From assembly GCA_022747635.1 (NCBI GenBank), contig JAKTNV010000011.1, positions 21,379,005 to 21,443,004 on the forward strand: DNA of 64,000 nucleotides, in the 5' to 3' direction. This document shows, in pieces, positions 24,400 through 36,690 of this stretch (its first letter is position 1; every line of letters begins with the position of its first letter). A program made the position numbers and the translations under genes. Source of the DNA: Hetaerina americana. Its lineage: Eukaryota; Arthropoda; Insecta; Odonata; Calopterygidae. The notes under the pieces were generated by a model. That model made no database searches and was not told the DNA's origin. It saw nothing but the letters and a program-made list of their open reading frames with translations.

Positions 24400-25130
24400 A
24401 AGGAATCGGCTCAGGGCATGTGTTATCCACCCTTGGCACTCTTCTGGTTCGGGGTGTGGTGGTAATGGAGGGAGGAGAAAGGGTAGGGCAAGGGGGGGAA
24501 GGGGGAGGGGATCGGGAAGAAATAAAAAAGAAAGGCACGATATGTGTATTCATGGTATTCGTACACGGGAGCGAAAGAGATGTACTAACCCCCTCTTCCC
24601 CTAACCCTCCAAAACCCTTCCCCCCACACCTTCCCCCCAGTCCCCCACCCCCCCGAACCCTTCAACCTTTCGCGCCCACTCCAGTGGGTGGGTGGTAGAG
24701 TGGGAAGGGGTGCGTGAGAGAAACCCTCGTCTCCGTTCGTTTGTTTGCGGATTATGAGAAAAGCTGTGTGAAGCTCGAATATTGCTTCGGCATCATCGAT
24801 TCGTGCGTGCGTGTGTGTGTGAGAGAGATGTGCCGCTAAGGGGAGGGGGGGATGTTTTTTTTTTCAACACTCCCTCCAAAACCACCCTCTCGTGGGGCGT
24901 CCGTCGAGGGGGGGGAGAGTGCGGTGAGAAGGATGAGATTGGAGTGGGGATGAATCCTTCCCCATCCCTCGCCTCCCTTCGAGGGGGGTTGGAACAGGAG
25001 GGATGGGAAACAAACAGGCATTCGGGGTTTCACGGCTCAATTGTTTTTTGGGTTCCGCGTTTGGGGGAGGGGGATGAAGGAAGGAATGGAAGTGGGATGG
25101 AAGTGAGCGGCGGAAGAACGGCGATATAAA
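24400..25130. other. GC-rich patch with adjacent G tracts and C tracts
   Basis: G runs on the plus strand at 24490-24515 (GGGGGGGAAGGGGGAGGGG) are followed at 24590-24660 by C runs (CCCCCC, CCCCCCC). The two can pair or form quadruplex and i-motif structures. CpG and GTGTGTG/GAGAGAG segments follow near 24800, and more G tracts at 24840-25080. Frames of 100-146 codons exist on both strands but look compositional. Confidence 0.45.
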
Positions 25131-25583
<453 letters not shown>

Positions 25584-25603
25584 AAACATTCAACCACGAA
25601 ATT

Positions 25604-25747
25604 CCGCCGTATGGCGAACAACTATGTATTCACATGGAAATAGATATAAGGAAAAGGGATAGGAACACATCTTTTCTTATCACATTCTTATCTTTTTTCC
25701 TTATATCTATTTCCATGTGAATGAATATTTGTTCGCCAAATGGCGGG
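25604..25747. repeat. inverted repeat, TA-array-associated family E
   Basis: The left arm (25604-25667) contains GGCGAACAA, TATTCACATGGAAATAGATA and TAAGGAAAAG. The right arm (25682-25747) is its complement with a few changes. The outer ends carry a small palindrome (CGCCGTATGGCG / CGCCAAATGGCG). The inner part of the same unit occurs once more at 44751-44815, within TA/CA-rich arrays. No coding capacity. Possibly terminal fragments of a larger retroelement. Confidence 0.8.
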
Positions 25748-25924
25748 TTTTCTTGTTTAAAAATATATGTACATCAAGCAATTATTGAAATATGCTATAG
25801 TAGTTTTTTATTGACTCAGTAATTTTTAGAATTTAAGTAATTTTTTTCAGGCCCTCAGGTTCGATTTTGTTATGATTGTGTATCATGTGAGAACAAAACG
25901 AGCTATGATGATGAAAGAGTCCTC

Positions 25925-26280
25925 CTCTCTTGTTTTACCGATCAATGGCTGTATCAAATTATGAAATATTGTGCCTCTGTGTTCCCAAGAAACTAATATT
26001 TCCTGTCATTTTTAAAAGCCAACGTCTTGGTTGCACTCTTCGGGAATCAAAGTGTTCGCAACCTAATTCATCCAACATAATCGTCTCGGTAACCCTCGCC
26101 TTGTAGCCATTGAAAAAAAGTCCTGGAATTTTCCTTGATCTTTTCCGATTCTTCAATTACATTTTTCTCGCAAGGATCCCAAATACTTATCACGTATTCC
26201 AAATATCTCCTAACTGATGGCATAGTAACATCTCTCTCTTAATTTTTTGTTACACTTTCTACCACTGGTTTCATTGAGAC
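25925..26280 (-). mobile_element. decayed CR1/jockey-like LINE fragment
   Basis: Read on the minus strand across a frameshift, it gives RYLEYVISIWDPCEK, then a NGYKARVTETIMLDELG stretch and HFDSRRVQPRRWLLKM. This corresponds to the conserved PILEY.S.VWDP...VT.ML..LGWE.L..RR region of CR1/jockey reverse transcriptases. It is opposite in orientation to the 3' fragment at 26360. Confidence 0.75.
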
Positions 26281-26359
26281 AGATTACTTATTTAAGGATA
26301 TTAAAGACAAATTACAGGCTCCTACTTTCTATGGTGACCACATCTGATAAATCATGGAG

Positions 26360-26731
26360 ATAGGTGGTTGAACGGATACAATTAACATGTCGTTTTTTCC
26401 TCGTACGATTAGATATAAAAAGTAGACATGATCGCAGACGCGTAGAAGATAATTACCTTTGGCAGTTTTTATATTTTGTCGATATCCTACACGTTTTTTT
26501 ATTTGATAGACCCATGTTTTTAACAGTTCTCCTGGATGGTATGAATATACGTACCCTATGATTGCATATTGTTGCAGGTAATTACCTTCTTTCGTGTGAT
26601 TAACGTTTTTCCAGTGCATGATGAAACTCATATATGTGCAGTGGTGTTTTGATTTTGACTGTGCATGCATGACTGGTGACCTAACACCCCCCTCCACACA
26701 CCCTTGAGGAGTATCATTTAGATGTAAATGT
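26360..26731 (+). mobile_element. CR1/jockey-like LINE 3' end
   Basis: TTTCCTCGTACGATTAGATA parallels 21213. The end carries TGCATGCATGACTGGTGACC then AACACCCCCCTCCACACACCC, the family's 3' tract. Decayed, with no intact frame. Confidence 0.65.
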
Positions 26732-26954
26732 ATAATGAATACTAGCTCCTTTAAACCTGACCCGCCGCATATTCTTCTAATGTGTGGAAGAGTATTTGGG
26801 TTTTTATGCTCGGTGAAAACGAAGATTTGGTGCTAATTGACCGTAAAACATACGTCTCCATGGATTCCTAAAAAACTTTTTGCTGTGCATGAACATGCTT
26901 CATCATACCGTATTTTTATGTTCAAGTCATAATGAATAGTCACGCCTTGCTGCG
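26732..26954. other. no recognised feature
   Basis: Short AT-rich stretch between LINE remnants. Confidence 0.3.
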
Positions 26955-27300
26955 TCGTCCTTAAGTTCCGTTAACTCTCTTCCCTTTTTCTACGCTCACA
27001 AAAAAATATAAAAAAATCCCCTCTCTTACAAACTTCCACGGCTTCTCGGTGTCTTCTCCAACCAATTTTTCTTCGTTCTTTGAATTTCCTCCAACAACCT
27101 CTCGGTTCTCACAGCGTGTCGAATAATTTCTCGTATTTCTTTCCTCTCGCGCCAGCTTATTTCTTGCTTCTTTCCTCGAAAACCAATTCCAAAAAGCTCC
27201 AATCACACACGCCTTCTGTCCTCAAAGCCCAGGTCTCGAGCCATGCAACGCTTCCCTCCGTATCAAAGCTTTCAATGATCTTTGATATAACGTTGGAGAA
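26955..27300 (-). mobile_element. possible LINE fragment
   Basis: The minus-strand frame at 27157-27360 contains WLETWALRTEGV, resembling the ETWxLR motif of insect LINE reverse transcriptases, and is followed by a glutamate/lysine-rich stretch. The similarity is short, so the assignment is tentative. Confidence 0.35.
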
Positions 27301-27599
27301 AGATAAATATACAACGAACAGGATAAAGAGAAATAAAAGAATGGGACTGGGGCAAACCAAAATGAAAGAATAGAAGAAAGAACAAATATAGTGTTAAAAT
27401 TGACTAGTAAATAAATATCCATAGCAGTTACGCCAATGGAGAAAACAAGGATGAGCAAATAAAATCTCCTAAGGAAAAAATCATTATGATAAATCAGCAT
27501 CACCAGCTGAATTTCTAAGCTTCCCAAATAGGCGATTTGCCTATTGATTTTGATTATCATCCATTAGGTAAGTTATTACTTTAAGGTTGGCTTTGCGTG
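27301..27599. other. no recognised feature
   Basis: Unassigned AT-rich sequence. Confidence 0.3.
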
Positions 27600-28400
27600 G
27601 ACTCAGACTGAACGCTCCAACATTTATTGACCTCGCCGAACAAGATACAACCTGGCATTCAACACAAAACTAAGTAAATCTTCCATTACGCTCTTGTTCC
27701 CTCCTGCCGTTATCCCTTCCAATATTTCTATCCTATTTCCCCCTTCCTCTCTTGCCTAACGTTGTTCCCTCAACCAGTGTCTTCAAACTCTTAATCAAAA
27801 ATCAAAATGCTCTGCATCCACCTTTCCTTTCTCCTTTAAAGTTACCCCAGCAATCCTCATTACTTCTTTGCTATGCCTAGCAAGTCCTCATTTGTTTGCC
27901 TTTTCGTCAATTTTAATTTTCTATTCTTTTCCACACCGATAACTCAAAAATCTATGCACACCTATCATCTACCTTCAACGACCATGTTTCCACGCCTTAT
28001 AAACCCTCGGTCCATATCGAAGTTTTCACTGGCGTCTCTATCATCGATTTATTAATTATCTCCTCTTTTTGAAGGCTTTTTTGCCTCACTCCATTTCTTG
28101 TGTCCCAACTACTTTGACCATGATTATTATTACTATCGCTTATCAACCGATTAAGGTCGGTTTTGAATAGACCCACGACACCAAACGGAGCCACGACAAT
28201 TTCCTTGCCTCTCCTAACCAAATACAACTCGATATCCTACACTACAATAATCTCCTTTTCAACTCCATATACATCCTTCCTCCTTTCGGTCTATCCGATT
28301 TGTCTAACCTATTCCTGCCCCTTCCTCGCTTGTGTAACATTCTCCCCTCTATATTATTCTTCAGCATTGACCATGTTGGGCTTTGATCATGGCAAAGATC
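27600..28400 (-). mobile_element. decayed LINE (antisense on plus strand)
   Basis: Pyrimidine-rich blocks AAAATGCTCTGCATCCACC (27803), CTATGCACACCTATCATCTACC and CATGTTTCCACGCCTTATAA match the antisense C-terminal RT region seen at 46.5 and 52.4 kb. A second pass, CTATCCGATTTGTCTAACC (28288), suggests two overlapping fragments. At 28142-28165 it includes ATCAACCGATTAAGGTCGGT, also discussed as a motif shared with SINE A. Confidence 0.6.
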
Positions 28401-28959
28401 ACAAAATATTTCTGAAAAGTTAAGCTCAGTTTCATTCTGTCTGTCAAGGAAAGATATGCCAAGCCAAATTTAATGAATTTTCCGGTCATCAACGAATTTT
28501 AAGTGATCAATGATTAATCGCTGATCGTAATGAATAAATGTATTTTTCATAGTTGAATTCTCGCGGAGCAGATTTAAGGTGTATAAATTTTCTTTCTAGA
28601 TGTTTAAACCAACCATTTATAAAAAGACTTGGTGAAGAAGATTCCTCTCCTTGTTCTAAAACTCGTCTTCCCATTAGATTATCCACTAAATATGACAGCA
28701 CTCATAATATCTCACGCCCTCAATTTTAGATTTTTAAGCCGTTGATATGCATCACCCTGAATTCGCTCTTTGACCTTATGCACGGAAGCCTGATACCTAC
28801 TCTGCTGATCTACTAAACTAGTTAAAAAATGAATGCGTTTCACAAATAGTAAAAAATTGAATGATTATTGTTCCGGAAGGAACATTAGTAATGATTAAAA
28901 TAAAAGATAAGTGAAAAAATTTGATATGGAGCGTCGCTTTGCTCAGCTCCCCCTAAGCT
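28401..28959. other. AT-rich DNA, nothing recognised
   Basis: No repeat or coding feature recognised. Confidence 0.35.
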
Positions 28960-29480
28960 TTTAGATGCAGTGGATGGACGTAGATTGGCAGCATTTAAGT
29001 TGTGGGTTTGGAGTTGAATGGAAAAGTGTGAAATGACTTGAAAGGAAATCAAACGGGGAATTGATAGGCATAGTATGTGAAAGAGTATAGGGAGAGTTTC
29101 TTGGGAGAAAATCGCTATGATTCACTGATGATATGGCTCTGTCAGAGAGAGAAAAGGGGATTTGATAGAGATTCCTCCAGAAATGTAATATATCCTTTAG
29201 AGCTAATACAATCTGCACGGAGTTGAGGAAAGACATGTAAGTTTTCGTAACCAACAGAGATGGAGACGTTGATCCCAAGATTATGTTAGGTGGGTTATTC
29301 TTAGCAAAAGTTGAGGAGTTTTGCAACTAAGGAAGCAGAGAAACTTCCAATGGAAGACATACAAGAGAAATAATGAACATGATACTCAAGATTGCCTTCA
29401 ATCATAAAAAGAAACTTTTTTTCTTTGAACTCCACCAAGGTATCACTGAATAAAAATGTGTTTAAGAAGTTCCCTCGGAG
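28960..29480 (+). mobile_element. LINE reverse-transcriptase fragment with the catalytic box
   Basis: Translating the plus strand gives RFTDDMALSEREKG near 29118. This is the FADD catalytic box with Ala changed to Thr and its usual MALL-type follow-on. FLQKCNISFRANTICTELR, DPKIMLGGLFLAKVEEFCN and LFFFELHQGI-like segments follow, matching the order ADD, KT.VM, L..V..F.YLG, K..F..R. Stops and frameshifts are frequent. Clade (RTE-like or jockey superfamily) not settled. Confidence 0.8.
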
Positions 29481-29699
29481 TGGAGTACGTTTTTGTATGT
29501 ACAGTATCTAGATATGTGCTTATAGAGCCCGCTGAGGGGAAACTGCTGAATGGTTTTCAGATTTGTTGTATCGGAAGGAATGATATAGAAGGTAATCTTC
29601 GACGGTGACAGTACTATGATTCCACCATCAATATTATTGCCATCTTACCATAGTTATGCTGTAAAATCCCATATTTTTTGATCGGTATTCTTTTTCTTC

Positions 29700-30145
29700 T
29701 CAATACGGTCACATTATTAGCCCTATCCTAGAATACTCGTCGATAGTATGGGATCTATAAGAGGTGGAACATATTAAAAAGATATGTACTCAGAAGGTAC
29801 AAAAGAACTGATAGTGTTACGGGAATGTTGGATGCACTGAAATGGGAGAGTTTGAAAAATATAAGAAAAAGAAGTAGGTTAAGCAAGATATATACAATTG
29901 TTAAAAATGACGAAGCGTGGCAAGATTTATGGAGAAAGATAGAAAAACCAAACTGTAAGGAAAAAAACGACCACAGTTTTAAAATATAATTAAGAACGCA
30001 AAAAACAGATAAGAAAAAATACTCTTTTTTAAACAGAACTATTGTTGAATTAAATCAGCTGCCAGGAGGTTTGTTTGAGCCCTTTCCATCCAATTTTAGG
30101 AGTGTTAAGAATAAGTATAAAGCAGCCACTGAATGACTAACTCCA
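29700..30145 (+). mobile_element. decayed CR1/jockey-like LINE, C-terminal domain
   Basis: The plus strand reads GHIISPILEYSSIVWDL, then KKICTQKVQKN, DSVTGMLDALKWESL, RKRSRLSKIYTIV, KYSFLNRTIVELNQLPGG, and ends SVKNKYKAATE followed by a stop. This is the complete order of the C-terminal region of CR1/jockey reverse transcriptases, with only a few disruptions. It is one of the better-preserved copies in the window. Confidence 0.85.
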
Positions 30146-31089
30146 TTGATCAGTGATTACTATACTATTTTACTTATTAAAATATTGTTTGCATTTGATG
30201 TGGACGGCGTTAGAAGTATATTGCAAAATTGAATGATGTGCCAACTGTGCGTGATTTTGAATGCGTGATTATGGACGGATGGCGGCGTTGGACGGTGCGT
30301 TGTATGCATGGTGTGAACTTAGCCAATGTGTGATGGTGAAGTTGCGGTTGGTAATCGTTAAGTGTCATTGTATACAAGAACATTTTCTCATATCTGATCA
30401 TCTTATGTATGTATGCATGTTCATTGTAAGAGTGACCGCTGATCAGACTTGAACGTTTTCACCAGGACAATTGCCTAATTGCAACGAGATTTATACAATA
30501 ATAACTACAATTATCCCTCTCGTATAAATAATGGAAGAAAGAATTGTAAATGTAAAGTTCTAAAAATGCATACCTTCCATATACGGACAGGCATGCTAAT
30601 AAATGTTATCCAACTGCTTCGCAGACAAAATTAATGAAACGAATTTCTTATGCTTCAGCAATACCAGAATGAAATGTGCATCATTTACCAGTGATAAATA
30701 AGCTAGGTAGTGTAACAGCTGCATTCCGTCTAGAGATACGGTAGAGTAGAGATTGGAGTTCACTTCGGGACGGGAACCCTTCCTCACGATATTAGAGCAA
30801 CACGATCTCGAACCTCGAGCCTCTTAAGTGGCCTTTGGAAGGGCGTCGCAAGCTTATGGGTTTGAATGCGAGATTCATATCTCAGGCAAAAGGGGAGGAA
30901 GACATCCATTCAAGCAGTCCTCGGAACTCGTATAAAAGGGACGTGAGGAAGGAGAAGAAGGTGTTGGATGGGTGTCGGCAACTTTTGAGTTCCCGTGTGG
31001 GAGGACTCTCTGCAAGTTGTCTCTTTAGGACATGTTAGGAAACGCATGGCCCAAGGGCGCAATAATTAGAGAGAAATATTTGGGATTCA
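30146..31089. other. no recognised feature
   Basis: Short frames only. The sequence around 30830-31030 is moderately purine-rich without recognisable coding content. Confidence 0.35.
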
Positions 31090-31227
31090 TTGGCGTGATA
31101 CCGTGGTGGATAGAAAATTCACCTTCCGGCTGGAGGGCAGGGGTTCGAATCCTGGTTTCACCTCGAGTCGGCCCTAGATTTACCCAGGGTGTATGAAATC
31201 TCTTCGGTAGCAGGCACTTTTTTTTCA
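31090..31227 (+). mobile_element. tRNA-derived SINE-like element, family D
   Basis: GATACCGTGGTGGATAGAAA (A-box-like), then CCGGCTGGAGGGCAGG, B box GGTTCGAATCC (31142-31152), a short body with CTCGAGTCGGCCCTAG, and a T9 run at about 31219-31227 that could be a polymerase III terminator. A diverged relative is at 40765-40920. No target duplication was identified. Confidence 0.6.
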
Positions 31228-32149
31228 AAGCCAAAAGACGATTTTAAACCCCTCTCATCGCAGTAGTGTTTATAATATAAAACTTTCAAAATCTCATGCC
31301 GTTTGATGTTAGTAAAAATGGCTGCACTTATTGAAAATGGAATCAAAATAAGTTTATTCCTCTAGGTACAAAGTCCTTTGGATCACATGTAATTATGCAA
31401 AAGTAATTTGCCTCTCTTGAGTCCAAAGGTACAAAAACAGATATGATATTTATGCCAGCATTTGAAAATAAAATTGACCGCACTAAGGATAAACCAATTT
31501 CGACCAAGGACCAGTAATGAAATTAATATGCGGAAACACAAAAATATTTTAAGTACATGTTTATCCAAATTTACACCTCAGCATACTCAAATGTGCAGAA
31601 ATGCAAACAATTAATAAAATAAAGTGATACTAAGCGGTTTTAATAAATAATTTTTCTTCGAGGCCAAACAGTGGATTAATTTACTTCTAAAAGTGTTATT
31701 GATTCCTTGAACTTATATTTTTCGAATGATATTATAGAGGTTATTAAGGATGAGGAGAAAAGTTTTATGGAAAATTACCGTTCGTTGGGCAGGGTAATAT
31801 AGAATTCACGGGTCACTCCTGGTTTGATTGGTTCTAGGAGGAAAATATAAACTACGATAAGTTAACCAAATATTTAGGCTCTTTCTGGGAGAATAGCAAT
31901 TAAAGTAATGTATGAAGTAAGTAAGTTCTTCTAGTTTTTAATTTCGACTACTGAAATTGATCTCGATAAGGAGAATATGTTCATAATTAATATCTGTAGC
32001 CAACAAAGCAAACTCCGTATGTACAAATAAACAGATTCTCTAAAGTGACTTGCATCTTTGAAAAAAACAGGCATGGTCGTCTTGGGAGATTAATGGGAGC
32101 AAAATGAAGGAAACTCTGTACACTATCTTTAAATGTGTGAATTTTACTC
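31228..32149. other. AT-rich DNA, nothing recognised
   Basis: No feature recognised in about 0.9 kb. Confidence 0.4.
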
Positions 32150-32400
32150 ACCATAAGAGGCTAAGCAGTACTATATCAGTGAGAAAGAGGAATTGGATAG
32201 GCATGGATGGATACAAAGATACGGAATACTGATTGGCGAACTCTGATAGAGGGTAGAACGCTGGGCAAACGGGGAAGGGGTGTGCAGAGAATAAGGCAGT
32301 TGGACGGAATGAAGAAAGGAGTGCAGTGTGTGGAATAGAAGAGGGACTTACTTTGATGACGGACTTCAGGTTGTTTTTTGTTCATAGAGGCAAGCAACTG
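32150..32400 (+). mobile_element. decayed LINE fragment, RT C-terminal tail
   Basis: The plus strand reads, across frames, NTDWRTLIEGRTLGKRGRGV then RIRQLDGMKKGVQCVE. This is the G..K.LIEGR..GKRGRGR.R...LDGMK end of the same LINE family as 13300-13570 and 60838-61445. Confidence 0.75.
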
Positions 32401-32559
32401 AATAGGCTGTATCTATTCAAAATCTATCTTAAAGGATATTATTAATACTGATATTCTACGGGTTAAGTTATGTTTTGGATTAACCTACAGAAGAGCACCT
32501 ACCGCTATATTTCTAGTTCTGATATTAAGTGACACCTTGCACTATGGTAAAACGTCTGT

Positions 32560-33130
32560 ACGCATAATTACTGTCTCCATTCGTCCCGCCCAACATGCAT
32601 ATTCTTTTCCTTCCCATACCATGCTTGCCCAAACCTTTTTCCTCTGAAAAAGATTCAAGCGTCTAGATGGCGACACAAGCTGTCAAAACCATGGCTGGTG
32701 GATTCAAATTACAGTGCAAAAATTTACATGGCGGTGTTTAATTATGGATTCAACCCTCTTACGCAGTCCTTGAAATTCTACTCTCAACTCTGAATCCGTA
32801 TTTCCGGTCTCCTTTGAAATTCTCTTAAAAACCCTCTATCCCGACAAAAAACGCTTAGCACATTTTTTTTTCGTTTTTCTTTCAGTTTCGTTTACTTTTC
32901 CATACTTTTGCACACTCATATATCACGAACCTTCAATATATGCCAATCATCTGGTCTCAAGGACCAAGTTTCGGATCCATATAAAACTACGCTCTGACCA
33001 AATTTGGTAATGATACAATCCTCTTAATTGAACTTTCGTTCCCCTATCTGTCATTTTTTTAGTCAGTTTAATCCTTATTGAAATTTTGTATTTTACAGGA
33101 TTAATCGACTTAATTACTAATTTTAAGCGT
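32560..33130 (-). mobile_element. decayed LINE (antisense on plus strand), interrupted
   Basis: TCCCGCCCAACATGCATATT (32584) and TGCTTGCCCAAACC match the antisense tail. GACCAAGTTTCGGATCCATA with AAAACTACGCTCTGACC (32962-33000) matches the antisense ETW region. Roughly 32650-32810 in between is unlike the family and may be an insertion. Confidence 0.55.
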
Positions 33131-34009
33131 TCCTTTTTCCATCCACAATATTATTTATATAAATAAACAGAAAATGTATGCTTTATTGTCGTAAAAGAAA
33201 TGTAACTATGATAAAAAAATCACGTTTCGGTTTTCATTAATTCTTTTTGGAAAACACCTAAAAATTAGAAAAATATACATTTATTCCGGTGAATTTAAAA
33301 TCATTTCAGTTTTAAATATTTTACATTCTATTTTTGCGTTTAAGTCTTAGCGTAGTTTTTAAGTTGATATTCTCAAAAATGAAAGAAAATTAGTTTTATC
33401 AATATTAGCGTGGATGTGAAAGAATATAGCCAAAGTATTGATCAAGTCAAATCCCGTACAAAAATTTGCTTCAATTCAAAGCTCTACTGACTGACGTGAG
33501 TGTCCGGGACGGGAAAAATACCTTCCTTACTTTTGATACGGTGCAGTCTGCAATGAAGTTTTAGAATTAGAGGTCTAATATTATTTTCCGCCTGCAGCGT
33601 TGATCGCACCATGTTTCAAACACTTGACCTATTTAATGTAATGGATGGCACAGACGGAAGAGCTAATGGAAGTAATTTTCAGACTCTGAGTAAGTATATT
33701 TAATTAGTTCAAAAATAAAAGCGACGCATGGGATTAGCTAGCAGCCGGAGCGAGACATTACGGGGGACTACGTGGGATGCCGGTGACTTCGAAAATTCCA
33801 CCACGTCATGCGCTAATGACATACATACACCAGGACTTCGGGAGGCTTGAAATGGTGGTGAACAGTATTAAATTTTTAAAAATGAGGGTTGATATATATA
33901 TTTTTTTATATATTCCCAACCGCGAAAAATTTCCGCTTGTTCCATCCTACCCTCTCCACCACTCAATCTCATTTTTTTTTATTTGACCACCCGACACGAA
34001 CTCCTATCC
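33131..34009. other. AT-rich DNA, nothing recognised
   Basis: No repeat or coding feature recognised. Confidence 0.4.
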
Positions 34010-34650
34010 ACGTACGTAGCAGAGATCGAGGGAAACGGAAGGGAAGCAAACGACACGGGAGTGAATAATTCTCCCCGTTGAATTACGAAGGGATGGAGGG
34101 AGTGGAGGGAGGATAGGGGGGAAACGGTGGGAGAGAAAGGGGTTGGAGGGACGGGAAAGGGAAAGAGACTGGGAGGCAGAGAACTCGAGATGGGTGGGAT
34201 GGCGTCAGAAGATGGCTTATTTCCCCTACCTTCGCCTCATACTCTCGCCTGTCAAAAAGCCCGAAACTTTCACCCGTCGGCGGTGGAGACTGCAGTAGCC
34301 CTTCTCCACTCACCTTTGCCTGCTGCGAAATATCTCAGGAAACTGCTAGTTTACTTTCCCTCTCTCTATCCCCCTCTCTTTTCCCAACCTTTACACATCC
34401 CTCCATTAGCCCCATTACTCTCCACACCACACCCGACACCATGCAGTCAGCAGCAGTCTGCAGAGGAAGTCAGCAGCACTCTCCTTCGCATATACCACTC
34501 GTTATGGGGTAGCCTATGTATGTATAAACATTTTATTTGCGTATATACGCTTACGCACATGGTTTCGCAGGTCTCCACGGTGTTGTCTTGGAGACATCTC
34601 CTTTCTCCTCCGTTTTCACAGCGTGGGTTGGTTTCATTAGACAAGAGTTT
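34010..34650 (+). other. GC-richer patch holding the longest open frame (215 codons)
   Basis: Purine-rich on the left (34080-34200), pyrimidine-rich on the right (34290-34450), with moderate CpG. The plus strand is open from 34127 to 34774. The protein is Gly/Lys-rich, then Pro/Leu/Ser-rich, then hydrophobic, with no recognised domain. The second half runs into AT-rich DNA. It is probably not a gene. Confidence 0.2.
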
Positions 34651-36234
34651 CACTGATATTCTAATTATCATCTCTAAGTCGAATTTGAAGGACTCATTTA
34701 AATTCAATTTAAAACGTTATCTCTTTTCATGGTCGATAGTAAATTACAGAAAAATGTCAATAAAAGTTTTGTGAGCATAGAAATGACCAGGTATGCTCGT
34801 TTTAGAATAAGTTTCTCTTTTTCGATCTAAGAAGGAAAGTATAGAGTTAAAAACGTTTGCGACAATAGTGTGATAATATTTTCCCTAATATTAATTTGAT
34901 AGAGAGTAGCATGACCGGGTAATCATCCTCAAACGAAGGAAAATCCACAAAACTGCCGGAAATACAGCCGCCGGAAGCGAAGGAAGAAGAAATAAATGAA
35001 AGAAAAGAAGGAAAGAAGGTGGAAGAGAGTACAGCACATTGAGAGCCAAAGTAATAACAAGGGTCTGGTAGACTATGAAAGACTTTGACATATATAGTCA
35101 GTTAACAGTCTATCTGAATCACTTGATAGTCACTGTAGCATTTGAATCGCAAGCACTAGATGCAATAGACTCTAGATAACCTCGAACACTGGAATTTTTA
35201 AATGAAAGTGATGATGATCTCCTTGCTAAGTCATCGCCGCCATTCAGGCTGTTCAGTTTCAAGTTTAAATGTATTTATTTCGAGATCGTATTTTAAAGGG
35301 GATAGTAGTAAAAATAATAATGATATAGATTATGTAAGGGCAACAATCTGGAATCCACATTTTAAGAAAAGGTTCCTCTTTTCTTAAGCCGTTTCCACAA
35401 TAATCGCAGTGTTGGCCGAAGGATTTTATATATACCTGTATGCAATCCCGTCTAGTGGCTGTTATCTGATTTTTAACCTACTGGAGAACTCGTTGCTGAG
35501 ATCTGTGATTGGTCGTTTTTTGTATAACTCTTTTCCACGCGTTGTGGAGAAGGTAATGGTTATCTTTGTGGATATTTGATAGTTTTGGAGGTTCTGGCTA
35601 TTTCAATAGCTTCTTTTACTAGTCGACAGTAATATCCATTCTTCATGACGATAAAAGTCGAATATTCACATATAATGCCATGCTCATTTTCACTTCATTC
35701 GTTTCAAGCACACACTTTAAACACTTTCATAAAGATTGTGACGTTTGGACCTTGTTCCTTACAAAGTTGAACCTTGTAACAAAGTTATGTTTCCTAAGGA
35801 CTCTGGCGATCATCTAAGATGCATGCGATAAAAAAGAAGCCCATTTTTTTAGAATATTCAGTGGTCTCAATCTCAATCATTCAAACATAGGCCATTTACT
35901 TATCATTTGACATGTGAATACGTTGTGGTAACTGTTGCGACATTTCCTTTAGATGCACTGAAAAACTATTTTATTGACCGTTGATAATAACCTAGTGGAA
36001 TTAAACTATATGAAGGCACACGATGACGTTTACTCCGTAAAATTAAAAAATGAAGTCCCTTAATTTGTCATAAAGCCCAGAAAAATTAACAGCGGAAGAC
36101 CACACCTCGGTATAGCAATATTGGCTCAGGTATGCGGGTGAAAAGTGAGTATTCCAAGTTATAATTAATTAATCAATTCTTAGTCTACCGTTTGGGCTAG
36201 ATTTAGGTTGGACGCAGGATGAATATTACCACAA
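34651..36234. other. AT-rich DNA, nothing recognised
   Basis: No repeat family or coding signal recognised in about 1.6 kb. Confidence 0.4.
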
Positions 36235-36690
36235 ATCTTATCTTTTTCCAACCAGATGCAACTTGACACCCAAAACTATATTAGTTTTCCATTACCGCAT
36301 GAATTGTATCCCCTTCGTTCCGTCAACATGGTGATAACCAATATGGTGTCTTTCCTTTGTGCCCTTATAATAATGTCGATGGTGATAATGTTTATTCTTT
36401 TCCTACCCTACATTGCTTACCTAACTTCCTCCCCTCTTTGTCGCATTTACGTAACTTATTACTTATGATGTGTAAAATGATTATCTTCACTCTTCTTTTC
36501 CTCCTGCATAAATTTTCCCTCATAAGACGGACATTGACTAAGGATTGCTTATTGCTATCTCCATTCCCTCTCTCTGACTTCTTCATATTTAACACAACTC
36601 TCTCTTTTCATACAAAATCTTTCTCATTTCCCTTAATCCCTACATATGCTTTAGTACCATGCTCTTTTCAAAACTCATCTTGAACTTTAA
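36235..36690 (-). mobile_element. decayed LINE (antisense on plus strand)
   Basis: TTCCGTCAACATGGTGATAA, CCTACATTGCTTACCTAAC and the pyrimidine-rich blocks after it parallel the antisense LINE tail at 28.2 and 46.6 kb. Confidence 0.45.

Noticed and set aside
34127..34774. Longest open frame, 215 codons
   Set aside because: Composition tracks purine- then pyrimidine-rich DNA; no domain, no splice or start context. Listed only as an uncertain patch.
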